Source: DATFQE01 sp963733845
GTDB taxonomy: Bacteria > Actinomycetota > Thermoleophilia > Gaiellales > Gaiellaceae
Direction of reading: 5' to 3'
DNA: 64,000 nt
Assembly (NCBI GenBank): GCA_963733845.1
Contig: CAVTEM010000007.1
Coordinates: 1,054,001-1,118,000, forward strand
Shown here: one piece after another, positions 33,680-42,012 of the stretch
Layout: every line of letters begins with the position of its first letter
How positions within the stretch are numbered: the first letter of the stretch is position 1
Notes under the pieces: generated by a model
Told to the model about the DNA's origin: nothing
Database searches by the model: none
What the model saw: only the letters and a program-made list of their open reading frames with translations
Made by a program: the position numbers and the translations under genes

Positions 33680-33708
33680 ACTATAGTGCGCGGCGCCGCC
33701 GCTGCCAA
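33680..33708 (-). promoter_or_regulatory. Promoter of the GH1 gene
   Basis: Minus-strand TTGGCA (33708-33703), a 17-base spacer and TATAGT (33685-33680) give a close match to a housekeeping promoter. The start point would be at about 33673, directly on O1, so repressor binding would block initiation. Confidence 0.65.
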
Positions 33709-33773
33709 GAGTGTTCGAACCTCGACCCGCCGTGCGCCGAGTTCTCGCCTCGGAGCGCAGTCAGGAGAACGCG

Positions 33774-34838
33774 TTGTCAGAGCCCCTCCGCTCTCGCAGG
33801 GTCACCATCCGCGACATCGCCGATCGCGCTGGGGTGTCGAAGGGAGCGGTCTCGTATGCGCTCAACGGGCGGCCCGGGGTCTCGGACGGGACGCGCGAGC
33901 GGATCCTCTCGATCGCACAGGAGCTCGGCTGGTATCCGAACCGCGCTGCCCGCGCCCTCTCCGCGGAGCGGGCGGACGCGTGCGGGCTCGTGCTCGCGCG
34001 CCCTGCGAAGACGCTCGCCCTCGAGCCGTTCTTCATGGAGTTCATCGCAGGCGTCGAGTCGGAGGTCTCGGCGAGGTCGTTCTCGCTGACGATCCAGCTC
34101 GCGGAGGACCTGCAGGAGGAGATCGAGATCTACCGCCGCTGGTGGGGAGAGCGGCGGGTCGACGGCGTGCTCGTCGTCGACCTGCGCATCGACGACCCGC
34201 GCGTCGACGTGCTCGCGCACCTCGGGCTGCCGGCTGTGGTGGTGGGCGGTCCCGTGCCGGGAGGCGCCTTGCCTTCGGTCTCTCACGACGAGGCCTCGGT
34301 GGTCTTCGAGGCCGTTCGCTACCTGGCCGCGCTCGGGCACACGCGGATCGGCCGGGTGGCCGGCCTGGGCGAGTTCGTGCACACCAGCCAGCGCACGGAG
34401 GCCTTCAGGGCCGTCGCGCAGGAGCTTGGACTCTGGGCCGAGGTGCTCGAAACCGACTACACCGCCGAGAGCGGGGCGCGCGCCACGCGGAGGTTCCTGT
34501 CCGCGCCCGACCCGCCGACAGCGATCGTCTACGACAGCGACCTGCTCGCGGTCACCGGCCTCGGCGTGGCGCAGCACATGGGCTTCTCCGTGCCCGACGA
34601 CCTCTCGATCGTGGGCTGGGACGACTCGCTGATCAGCCAGGTCGTGCACCCGCCGCTCACCGCCGTCACGCGCGACATCACCGCCTACGGCGGCGTGGCG
34701 ACGAGGCATCTGCTCGCCGCGATCGAGGGCCGCGCGACCGCGACCGAGAACGTCGAGACGCGCAGCGGCGAGCTCACGCCACGTGGCAGTACCGGCCGCG
34801 CTCCCGCAGCGGTCGCAGCTCGCGTAGGCCGACGCTGA
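33774..34838 (+). CDS. LacI-family transcriptional regulator
   Basis: 354 aa from a TTG at 33774, with AGGAG seven bases upstream; in-frame GTG codons further upstream lack a good site. The HTH is VTIRDIADRAGVSKGAVSYA followed by LNGRPGVSDGTRERILSIAQ. The periplasmic-binding-protein-like sensor domain contains DGVLVVDLRIDDPRVDVLAH, ALGHTRIGRVAGLGEF and PPTAIVYDSDLLAVTGLG. It probably senses a mono- or disaccharide and controls the flanking hydrolase and transporter genes through O1 and O2. Confidence 0.9.
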   Translation: MSEPLRSRRVTIRDIADRAGVSKGAVSYALNGRPGVSDGTRERILSIAQELGWYPNRAARALSAERADACGLVLARPAKTLALEPFFMEFIAGVESEVSARSFSLTIQLAEDLQEEIEIYRRWWGERRVDGVLVVDLRIDDPRVDVLAHLGLPAVVVGGPVPGGALPSVSHDEASVVFEAVRYLAALGHTRIGRVAGLGEFVHTSQRTEAFRAVAQELGLWAEVLETDYTAESGARATRRFLSAPDPPTAIVYDSDLLAVTGLGVAQHMGFSVPDDLSIVGWDDSLISQVVHPPLTAVTRDITAYGGVATRHLLAAIEGRATATENVETRSGELTPRGSTGRAPAAVAARVGRR

Positions 34839-34859
34839 GCCGAAAACGTGATTGTCCGG

Positions 34860-34880
34860 TTGACACTGAACCGGATAAGT
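34860..34880 (+). promoter_or_regulatory. Promoter -35 and LacI-type operator O2
   Basis: A perfect -35 hexamer TTGACA (34860-34865) runs into the operator CACTGAACCGGATAAGT (34864-34880), so the repressor would occupy the spacer. CCGGTT just upstream pairs with AACCGG in the operator. The -10 is weak (TGGACT or GACTAG around 34883-34890). Confidence 0.65.
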
Positions 34881-34900
34881 GATGGACTAGCGACTGCTTC

Positions 34901-36874
34901 ATGCAACCCTTGAGCGGATCGGACGAGGGCCGCCCGGGAACGCCGGATCCCTCGTGGCCCTGGATCGGGGCGAACTTCTGGTCACGCACCGGCGGGCCGC
35001 GCATGTGGACGAACTACAGCCCCACGGTTGTGCGGCAGGAGCTGGAAGTCCTGAAGGAGCACGGCTGCAACGTGACGCGCTCCTTCTGCTACTGGCCCGA
35101 CTTCATGCCGGCTCCGGAGGAGCTCGACGAGCAGGTCCTGGCCCGGTTCAGTGATTTCCTGAACGCCCACGACGAGCTCGGCATCGGCACGATCCCGACG
35201 TTCATCGTCGGCCACATGTCCGGGGAGAACTGGGACCCGGCGTGGCGCGGCGAGCGCGACCTCTACCGCGACGTGTGGCTCGTGTCCCAGCAGGCCTGGT
35301 TCGCGGAGGAGATCGCGCGCCGGTTCGGCCGCCACCCGGCGGTCGTCGGCTGGCTGGTCTCCAACGAGATGCCTCTGTACGGCGGGCCCGCGCCCAGCGC
35401 GACCGTGACCGCCTGGGCGCGGATCGTCGTACAGGCCGTGCGGGCCGCCGGCGCCCAACAGCCGATCTCGCTCGGCGACGGCGCCTGGGGCGTCGAGATG
35501 ACCGGGCGGGACAACGGCTACTCGCTCCGCGAGCTCGCGCCGATCGTCGACTTCGTCGGCCCGCACGTCTACCCGATGGAGGACGACGAGGTCCGGCAGT
35601 TGCTGACGGCCGCCTTCACGTGCGAGCTGGCCGGCAGCCTCGGTCAGCCGGTGATCCTGGAGGAGTTCGGCGTCAGCTCGGACTTCGCCTCGGACGAGAA
35701 CGCCGCCGCGTACTACCGCCAGGTGCTGCACACGACGCTCCTGGCCGGCGCGCGCGGCTGGATCGCCTGGAACAACTGCGACTACGACGACCTTCGGCAG
35801 CAGGACCCCTACCGGCACCATGTCTTCGAGCTCCACTTCGGGCTGACCGACCGCCATGGTCAGCCCAAGCCGCAGCTCCGCGAGCTGGCCGACTTCGCCG
35901 CCTACGTGCGCGAGCTGTCGGCGTACAAGTGGGAGCGCGTCGCCGGCGACGCGGCGCTCGTCGTGCCCGAGCACTTCGAGCGCGAGCTGCCGTTCACGGA
36001 CCCGGCCTACCGCGCCGACCTCCGTGACAATCTGCTCCAGGGCTACGTGGCCGCGCGCGAGGCCGACCTCCCGGTCGAGCTCGTCCGCGAGCGCGACGGG
36101 CTCCAGGGAGACGCCAAGCTCTACCTCGCGCCGTGCGCGAAGCTGCTGACGGCACCGGGACTCGACCGCCTCCGCGAGCTCGCGCAGGCCGGGGCCACGG
36201 TGTACGTCTCGTACTTCGCAGGGAGCACGTCGAACCAGCGCGGCCCCTGGCTGACCTGGCTCGACGAGCTCTTCGGAGTCCGCCACGGCCTGCGCTACGG
36301 GCTCGTGGATCCGATCTCCGACGACGAGGTGATCTTCGAGTTCGTCGACGGCCTCGGTGACATCGCGGAGGGCACGCGCCTCTCGTTCCGCGTTGCCGGC
36401 GAGCCCAGCGCCCGCGCCTATCTGCCGGTCGAGCCGGTGGGCGCGGAGGTCGTCGCGATCGACGCGCACGGCCGGCCGGCTCTGCTCCGGCACAGGCTCG
36501 GCTCCGGCACGACCGTGCTCTGCACCTACCCGATCGAGCACATGGCGGCGCGCACCCCGAACGTCAATCCCGAGGACACGTGGCGGCTCTACTCGGCGCT
36601 CGCGACCGCCGCCGGGGTCGCCCGGCCGGTCCGGGTCGACGATCCGCGCGTTCTCGTCGGCCGCGTCCGCGTGGGTGATTCGGAACGTGTCGTGCTCGTC
36701 AACTGCACCGCCGACGCGACGGCCGTCGAGCCCGTCGTCACGGGTGTGGAGCTGGCCACCGGGGCGGGTCGGGTGTCCCTCGAGCCGTTCGGTGTGAAGG
36801 TGATCCCCTGTACTGCGGCGCCTGCCGAGCGCCTGCCCGTGAGCGCAGCAAGTCATGGACGTGATCCGCAATGA
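34901..36874 (+). CDS. GH5-like (cellulase/mannanase superfamily) glycoside hydrolase
   Basis: 657 aa, no signal peptide. The N-terminal TIM barrel shows IGANFWSRTGGPRMWTNYSP, the acid/base Glu in VVGWLVSNEMPLYGG and the nucleophile Glu in QPVILEEFGVSSDFASDEN, as in clan GH-A families such as GH5. The second half (LYLAPCAKLLTAPGLDRLRE, VYVSYFAGSTSN) resembles the trimerisation-like domain of GH42/GH5 enzymes and the end is a beta-sandwich. It likely acts on beta-linked oligosaccharides imported by the following transporter. O2 lies 20 bases upstream of the start region. Confidence 0.8.
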   Translation: MQPLSGSDEGRPGTPDPSWPWIGANFWSRTGGPRMWTNYSPTVVRQELEVLKEHGCNVTRSFCYWPDFMPAPEELDEQVLARFSDFLNAHDELGIGTIPTFIVGHMSGENWDPAWRGERDLYRDVWLVSQQAWFAEEIARRFGRHPAVVGWLVSNEMPLYGGPAPSATVTAWARIVVQAVRAAGAQQPISLGDGAWGVEMTGRDNGYSLRELAPIVDFVGPHVYPMEDDEVRQLLTAAFTCELAGSLGQPVILEEFGVSSDFASDENAAAYYRQVLHTTLLAGARGWIAWNNCDYDDLRQQDPYRHHVFELHFGLTDRHGQPKPQLRELADFAAYVRELSAYKWERVAGDAALVVPEHFERELPFTDPAYRADLRDNLLQGYVAAREADLPVELVRERDGLQGDAKLYLAPCAKLLTAPGLDRLRELAQAGATVYVSYFAGSTSNQRGPWLTWLDELFGVRHGLRYGLVDPISDDEVIFEFVDGLGDIAEGTRLSFRVAGEPSARAYLPVEPVGAEVVAIDAHGRPALLRHRLGSGTTVLCTYPIEHMAARTPNVNPEDTWRLYSALATAAGVARPVRVDDPRVLVGRVRVGDSERVVLVNCTADATAVEPVVTGVELATGAGRVSLEPFGVKVIPCTAAPAERLPVSAASHGRDPQ

Positions 36875-36985
36875 CTGAGCGGGTCGAAAGGAGGGATGCC
36901 CGCTGATTTGACCGCGGCATCGGATTTCGTCGTCAAACCTAGACCGCAGCGAAGTGAGCGGACTAAGAGGAGGACCAAAACGATC

Positions 36986-38717
36986 ATGTCAAAGAGAAAG
37001 GTAAGGAGGCTTGGCGGCCTCGGGCTTATTGCCAGCGTGGCCGCCGTCGCCGTGGTCGCCTCGCTGATGGCGGCCGGTGCCGGGGCAGGGCCGCAGGGTC
37101 CGGCCGCCGTTCCGCGCGGCGACACGCTGTACGTCTCCGGCAAGCAGTGGGGCCCGTACACGAACTTCAACCCGCTGAAGCCGGACTACAACACCGGGAT
37201 CGTCGGCCTCGTGTACGAGACCCTGTTCCGGTACGACCCGCTGAAGGACCGCTTCATCCCGTGGCTCGCGAGTGGCGGGAAGTGGGTCGGCAAGAACTAC
37301 GTCGTCACCGTCCGCAAGGGCGTCAAGTGGAGCGACGGCAGGGCACTGACGCCTGCCGACGTCAAGTTCACGTTCGAGACGCAGAAGAACGAGGGCGCCC
37401 AGTACGGAACGATGTGGAAGACGGGCCTGAAGAGCATCTCCACGAAGGGGCAGACCGTCACCTTCCACTTCAGCGGCTCGCCCAACTACCAGGAGTGGGA
37501 CTCGAATCGCTACTCGGTCCCGATCGTGTCGAGGCAGCACTGGAAGGGCTACAGCGCCAAGGAGCTCGTCTCGGGCAACGCCTCGAACATCCGCAAGATC
37601 GTCGGAACCGGGCCGTTCAAGTACGGCGGCGGTGCCGGCGGCAGCCAGACGCTGCAGTGGAACCGGCGTGACGGCTGGTGGGCGACGCAAGGCGTACGGC
37701 CTGAAGATGCCGATGCGCTACATCGTCGACATCCACAACACGTCGAACACCGCGTCCCTGCAGAACTTCCTGCAGGACCGGATCGACCTGAGCAACAACT
37801 TCTTCCCGGGCATCAACCGGTACGTGGGCAGCAAGGTCGGCACCTACTACAAGTCGGCGCCGTACATGCTCGCCGCCAACACGGCCTGGCTCGTGCCCAA
37901 CACGACGAAGAAGCCGCTGGACGACGTCGTCTTCCGGCGCGCGCTGGCCGAGTCGATCAACGTCAACCGGATCGTCGTCGCGGACTACCAGAACATCGTG
38001 TCCAAGGCGAACCCGACCGGCCTGCTCCCGACCTGGACGAAGTGGATCGACCAGGCGCAGGTGCGGAGGCTCGGCTTCACCTACAACATCGCCCGGGCCA
38101 AGTCACGGCTCGCCGCGGCCGGGTACCGCGACCGGAACGGCGACGGCTTCGTCGAGGACAAGGACGGCGACTCCATCAACCTCCGTCTGATCGTCCCGAA
38201 GGGCTGGTCGGACTGGGAGACCGCGATTCAGATCATCGCCGACAGCGCCAAGGACGCCGGGATCAAGATCTCGCCGGCGTACCCGGACTTCAACGGCCTG
38301 GTCGAGGAGCGGAACACGGGCAAGTTCGAGCTCGTGATCAACAACGAGAAGCAGATCGGCAACACGCCGTACACGTACTACGACTACCTGTTCCGGCTGC
38401 CGGTTCTCGACTCGCAGACCGTGTCGAACTTCCAGCGGTTCCAGAGCTCGAGGGCCTGGTCGCTGTCGCAGCAGCTGAACAAGATCAAGTCCACCGACGT
38501 CAAGAAGGCCAAGGCCATCCACTCGCAGATCCAGAAGATCATGCTGGAGCAGCTTCCGGCGATCCCCCTCTGGTACAACGGCATGTGGGCCCAGTGGAGC
38601 AACAAGTACTGGGCGAACTTCCCGAGCGCGACCGGGAACCAGGCCACTCCTTCGACGTGGAACGGCTACCTCAACATGACGGGCATCGACGCCCTTGCGA
38701 AGTTGAGGAAGAAGTAG
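36986..38717 (+). CDS. Family 5 extracellular solute-binding protein (Opp/Dpp-like, frameshifted)
   Basis: About 576 aa once an extra base near 37688 is ignored (WWAT joins KAYGLKMPMRYIVDIH). A long signal peptide LGLIASVAAVAVVASLMAAG lacks a lipobox Cys. The mature part GIVGLVYETLFRYDPLKDRF, RKGVKWSDGRALTPADVKF and PLDDVVFRRALAESINVNRI is the SBP_bac_5 fold. The family binds peptides, but members in Thermotoga-like loci bind cello- or manno-oligosaccharides; the flanking glycosidases favour sugar here. AGAGGAGG precedes the ATG by 12 bases. Confidence 0.88.
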
Positions 38718-38728
38718 GACTTCCCGTC

Positions 38729-38774
38729 CCCGACGCGGAGCGTCGGGCCGCCGCCCCTCACGGGGCGGCGGCCC
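38729..38774 (+). terminator. Tandem hairpins between binding-protein and permease genes
   Basis: CCCGACGC/GCGTCGGG (38729-38747, 3-base loop) is followed at once by GGGCCGCCGCCCC/GGGGCGGCGGCCC (38745-38774, tetraloop TCAC); both stems are perfect. This position is usual for partial terminators or mRNA-stabilising stems that give much more binding protein than permease. Confidence 0.75.
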
Positions 38775-38817
38775 CGGCCTTCGCCCTCCGGCGGCGACCC
38801 CGGCCGCGACGGTCGAG

Positions 38818-39804
38818 ATGACGATCTACCTCGCCCGCAAGCTCTCCATCTACCTGCTCACGTTCTTCGTCGCGGTCTCGATCGACTGGGCGATCCCGCG
38901 GCTGATGCCGGGCGACCCGGTCTCAGGCCTGATCGCCCGGCTGAACGCCGACCCGACCGCGGCCCAGGAGATGCACGGGTACTTCACGGAGTCGTTCGGG
39001 CTCGACGACCCGCTCTGGAGGCAGTACCTCAACTTCTGGTGCGGGCTCCTCCACGGCGACCTCGGCCCGAGCATCGCCTACGTCGGCACCTCGGTCAGCG
39101 ACCTGATCCGCGCGGCCATCCCCTACACGCTCGCGCTGCTCGTCCCCGCGGTCGTGCTCAGCTACATCGCGGGAAACCGGGCCGGAGCGCTCGCAGCACG
39201 GCGCAAGGTGCTCGACAACACCGCACTACCCTTCGCGTACGTCCTCACCGCGACGCCGTACGTGTGGCTCGCACTCCTCCTGGCGTACGTGCTCGCTTTC
39301 CGCCTCGAGATCTTCCCGGTCTCGGGCGCCTACGACTTCTCGCTCCAGCCCGAGTGGTCGTGGGAGTTCGCGCGCAGCTTCCTCCAGCACTGGTTCCTGC
39401 CGTTCCTGACGCTCTTCCTCGTGCTGTTCGGCGGCTGGGCGATCGGAATGCGGAACCTGATCATCTACGAGCTCGAGGCTGACTACGCCAACTACCTCCA
39501 GGCGCTCGGCGCCCCGAGCAGGCTCGTGCGCAAGTACGCGTACCGGAACGCGGTGCTGCCGCAGATGTCGGGGCTCGCACTCGCGCTGGGCGCGGTCGTG
39601 GGCGGTGCGATCGTCACGGAGATCATCTTCGGCTACCCCGGCCTCGGAACGCTGATCTTCACCGCGATCACGAACCGCGACTACTTCCTGCTCCAGGGGA
39701 TCTTCCTGTTCATCATCGTCGGCGTCCTGATAGCGAACTTCCTCGTCGACATCGCCTACGTGATCGTCGACCCGCGCACGCGGACGGGACTCCAGGGGTC
39801 ATAG
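38818..39804 (+). CDS. ABC transporter permease (Opp/Dpp B-type)
   Basis: 328 aa with about six transmembrane segments, beginning KLSIYLLTFFVAVSIDWAIP and RLMPGDPVSGLIARL. The EAA loop LEADYANYLQALGAPSRLVR and the end VIVDPRTRTG are typical of DppB/OppB permeases. It pairs with the C-type permease downstream. Its TAG overlaps the first base of palindromic repeat copy 2, so the gap to the next gene consists only of that repeat. Confidence 0.92.
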   Translation: MTIYLARKLSIYLLTFFVAVSIDWAIPRLMPGDPVSGLIARLNADPTAAQEMHGYFTESFGLDDPLWRQYLNFWCGLLHGDLGPSIAYVGTSVSDLIRAAIPYTLALLVPAVVLSYIAGNRAGALAARRKVLDNTALPFAYVLTATPYVWLALLLAYVLAFRLEIFPVSGAYDFSLQPEWSWEFARSFLQHWFLPFLTLFLVLFGGWAIGMRNLIIYELEADYANYLQALGAPSRLVRKYAYRNAVLPQMSGLALALGAVVGGAIVTEIIFGYPGLGTLIFTAITNRDYFLLQGIFLFIIVGVLIANFLVDIAYVIVDPRTRTGLQGS

Positions 39805-39968
39805 TGCCCCCCCAGGCAATACACGCCTGCTTCTGGCCCGCGATCACGCGGCGCCGGGAACCACCCTCGCCCTTGCAAAGGCTGCAGAGCGCCTTGGACG
39901 CGGGCGAGTGCGGCCCCCGGCTTGGTGCTCGCGACCCAGAAGCGGGGCAGCATCACCTGGAGGGGCAC
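39804..39968 (+). repeat. 165-base intercistronic palindromic repeat, copy 2
   Basis: Begins GTGCCCCCCCAGGCAAT at the stop codon of the B-type permease and ends ATCACCTGGAGGGGCAC, three bases before the ATG of the C-type permease. Its GGAGGGG is the only ribosome-binding site of that gene. Inner arms GCTTCTGG/CCAGAAGC, GCGCCGGG/CCCGGC, CTCGCCC/GGGCGAG and AAGGC/GCCTT repeat the structure of copy 1. Length and orientation are identical to copies 1 and 3. Confidence 0.92.
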
Positions 39969-39970
39969 TA

Positions 39971-40894
39971 ATGGCTGCCGATCCTCAGGCCGAGACTGTC
40001 GTCCCGCACACCGGCACGGTCGTTGCCCCGACCGGCGCCGCCCCCGTCCGCAAGCGCAGCGAGACGCTCCACTTCGCGCTCCGCAACAAGAAGCTCGTCT
40101 TCGGGCTTTCTCTCCTGTCCTTCATGCTCGTGGTCGCGATCGTCGGGCCGATGCTCACCGACCGCGATCCGTTCGAGTTCTACGACGCGCTCGGACAGCC
40201 GCCGTCCTCGGAGTACTGGCTCGGTACGACGGCGCCCGGCCAGGACGTCTTCACCCAGTTCGTCTACGGGCTGCGTGCCAGCTTCGTGGTCGGCGCGGTC
40301 GCCGGGAGCGTCGCCGCGTTGATCGGGATGGCGGTCGGCTTCGCCGGCGGCTACCTCGGCGGCGTCGTCGACGACATCCTCAGCATCCTCACGAACGTCG
40401 TCCTGGTAATCCCGACGATCGCAGTGCTGATCGTCGTGGCCGCCTACCTCAGCGTCGGCAGCCTGGTCTCCGAAGCGCTGCTGATCGGCCTCACGACCTG
40501 GCCGTGGGCGGCACGCGCGATCCGAGCCCAGACCTTCTCGCTCGCGACGCGCGACTTCGTCAGCCTCGCGCGTCTCTCGGGCCAGGGCACGTGGCGAATC
40601 ATCGTCAGGGAGATCGCGCCGAACATGAGCTCCTACCTGTTCCTGGCGTTCATTCTCCTCTTCGGCGGCGCGATCCTGATCGCGGCGACGCTCGACTTCC
40701 TCGGCCTGGGACCCGCCAATGTGATGTCCCTTGGCCTGATGCTCAACGTTGCGGTCTCCAACAGCGCGCTCCAGCTGGAGATGTGGTGGTGGTTCGTCGC
40801 CCCGGGCGTCGGCATCACCGCGATCGTCGCCGCCCTGTACGTGATGAACGTCGGCCTCGACGAGGTCTTCAACCCGAGGCTCCGGAAGACGTGA
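39971..40894 (+). CDS. ABC transporter permease (Opp/Dpp C-type)
   Basis: 307 aa. A ~35-residue polar N-terminus leads to the OppC_N segment LVFGLSLLSFMLVVAIVGPM and then YWLGTTAPGQDVFTQFVYGL, typical of DppC/OppC. Five more membrane segments follow, with the EAA loop TRDFVSLARLSGQGTWRIIV. The translation signal comes from the 3' arm of repeat copy 2 (GGAGGGGCACTA before ATG). The end overlaps the ATPase gene by four bases. Confidence 0.92.
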   Translation: MAADPQAETVVPHTGTVVAPTGAAPVRKRSETLHFALRNKKLVFGLSLLSFMLVVAIVGPMLTDRDPFEFYDALGQPPSSEYWLGTTAPGQDVFTQFVYGLRASFVVGAVAGSVAALIGMAVGFAGGYLGGVVDDILSILTNVVLVIPTIAVLIVVAAYLSVGSLVSEALLIGLTTWPWAARAIRAQTFSLATRDFVSLARLSGQGTWRIIVREIAPNMSSYLFLAFILLFGGAILIAATLDFLGLGPANVMSLGLMLNVAVSNSALQLEMWWWFVAPGVGITAIVAALYVMNVGLDEVFNPRLRKT

Positions 40895-41841
40895 GCGTCG
40901 AGATCGAGAACCTGCGCGTCTACTACCGCACGCTCCGCGGCGACGTGCAGGCCGTGGACGGCGTCACCTTCGGGATCGAGGACGGCGAGATCATGGGTCT
41001 CGCCGGCGAGTCCGGCTGCGGCAAGACGACGCTCGGCAAGAGCCTGATCCGCATGGACAGCCGGATGCGCCTCGTCGAGGGCACCGTCTCGCTCGACGGC
41101 GCCGAGCTGCCGATCGGCGACACGAAGGCGATGAACAAGCACCGCTTCAAGGACGTCTCGATCGTGCCCCAGTACGCGATGAGCGCCCTCACTCCGACTC
41201 GGAAGGTCGGGAAGATCATCCAGGAGCTGCTCGAGTCGCGCGGCGTGCGGTTCGCGACCGTGAAGCCCGAGCTCGAGCGCCGGCTCGCGCTCGTCGGCCT
41301 CCCGCAGGAGGTGCTCAGGCTGTACCCGATCGAGCTCTCGGGCGGGATGAAGCAGCGCACCGTGATGGTGATCTCGACACTGCTCAACCCCGCGCTCCTG
41401 ATCGCGGACGAGATCACGTCCGCGCTCGACGTCTCGACCCAGAAAGCGGTCGCCGAGACGCTGATCGAGTTCCGGGACCGCGGCTACGTGAAGAGCATGA
41501 TGGTGATCACGCACGACCTGGCGATCCTGTACCAGCTCGCCGACACGATCCTCGTCATGTACGCCGGCAAGCTGGCCGAGAAGGCGCCGGCCGAGGTGAT
41601 CATCAACTCACCGCTGCACCCGTACACGCAGCTGTTGATCTCGTCACTCCCCGAGGTGGGCGTGACCTACGAGGAGAACAAGCTGACGGGCATCCCGGGC
41701 CGGCCGCCGCCGCTGCTCGACCCGCCCGAGGGCTGCCGCTTCAGGGAGCGCTGCCCGTTCGCGTTCGAAAAGTGCGTCGAGGAGCCGCCGTTCCTCGAGG
41801 TCGAGCCCGGCCACGAAGTCGCCTGCTGGAAGGTGTTTTAG
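40891..41841 (+). CDS. ABC transporter ATP-binding protein (Opp/Dpp D-type)
   Basis: 316 aa from the GTG overlapping the permease stop (GTGA). Walker A GLAGESGCGKTTLGKSLI, signature IELSGGMKQRTVMVI, Walker B PALLIADEITSALDV, switch His MMVITHDLAILYQ. The C-terminal oligopeptide-transporter extension ends with a Cys cluster (GCRFRERCPFAFEKC and CW), as in members that carry an Fe-S cluster. It energises import with the F-type ATPase encoded next. Repeat copy 3 starts four bases after its TAG. Confidence 0.92.
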   Translation: MSVEIENLRVYYRTLRGDVQAVDGVTFGIEDGEIMGLAGESGCGKTTLGKSLIRMDSRMRLVEGTVSLDGAELPIGDTKAMNKHRFKDVSIVPQYAMSALTPTRKVGKIIQELLESRGVRFATVKPELERRLALVGLPQEVLRLYPIELSGGMKQRTVMVISTLLNPALLIADEITSALDVSTQKAVAETLIEFRDRGYVKSMMVITHDLAILYQLADTILVMYAGKLAEKAPAEVIINSPLHPYTQLLISSLPEVGVTYEENKLTGIPGRPPPLLDPPEGCRFRERCPFAFEKCVEEPPFLEVEPGHEVACWKVF

Positions 41842-41845
41842 GTAA

Positions 41846-42010
41846 GTGCCCCGTCCAGCAATACACGCCGGCCCCTCGCCCGCGATCACGCGGCGCCAGG
41901 AACCACCCTCGCCCTTGCAAAGGCTGCAGAGAGCCTTTGACGCGGGCGAGTGCGGCCCCTGGCTTGGTGCTCGCAACCGAGGAACTCGGCAGCATCACTG
42001 GACGGGGCAC
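41846..42010 (+). repeat. 165-base intercistronic palindromic repeat, copy 3
   Basis: Begins GTGCCCCGTCCAGCAAT and ends ATCACTGGACGGGGCAC, two bases before the ATG of the F-type ATPase, providing GGACGGGG as the ribosome-binding site. It differs from copies 1 and 2 in paired positions: both ends carry GTCCAG, and inner arms read CCTCG/CGAGG instead of TCTGG/CCAGA, which keeps the stems. The central AAGGCT...AGCCTT hairpin and CTCGCCC/GGGCGAG are unchanged. Confidence 0.92.
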
Positions 42011-42012
42011 TG

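Noticed and set aside
34690..34838. Truncation or frameshift at the Arg/Ala-rich end of the LacI protein
   Set aside because: The sensor domain is complete before this tail, and low-complexity basic tails are common in this organism's proteins.
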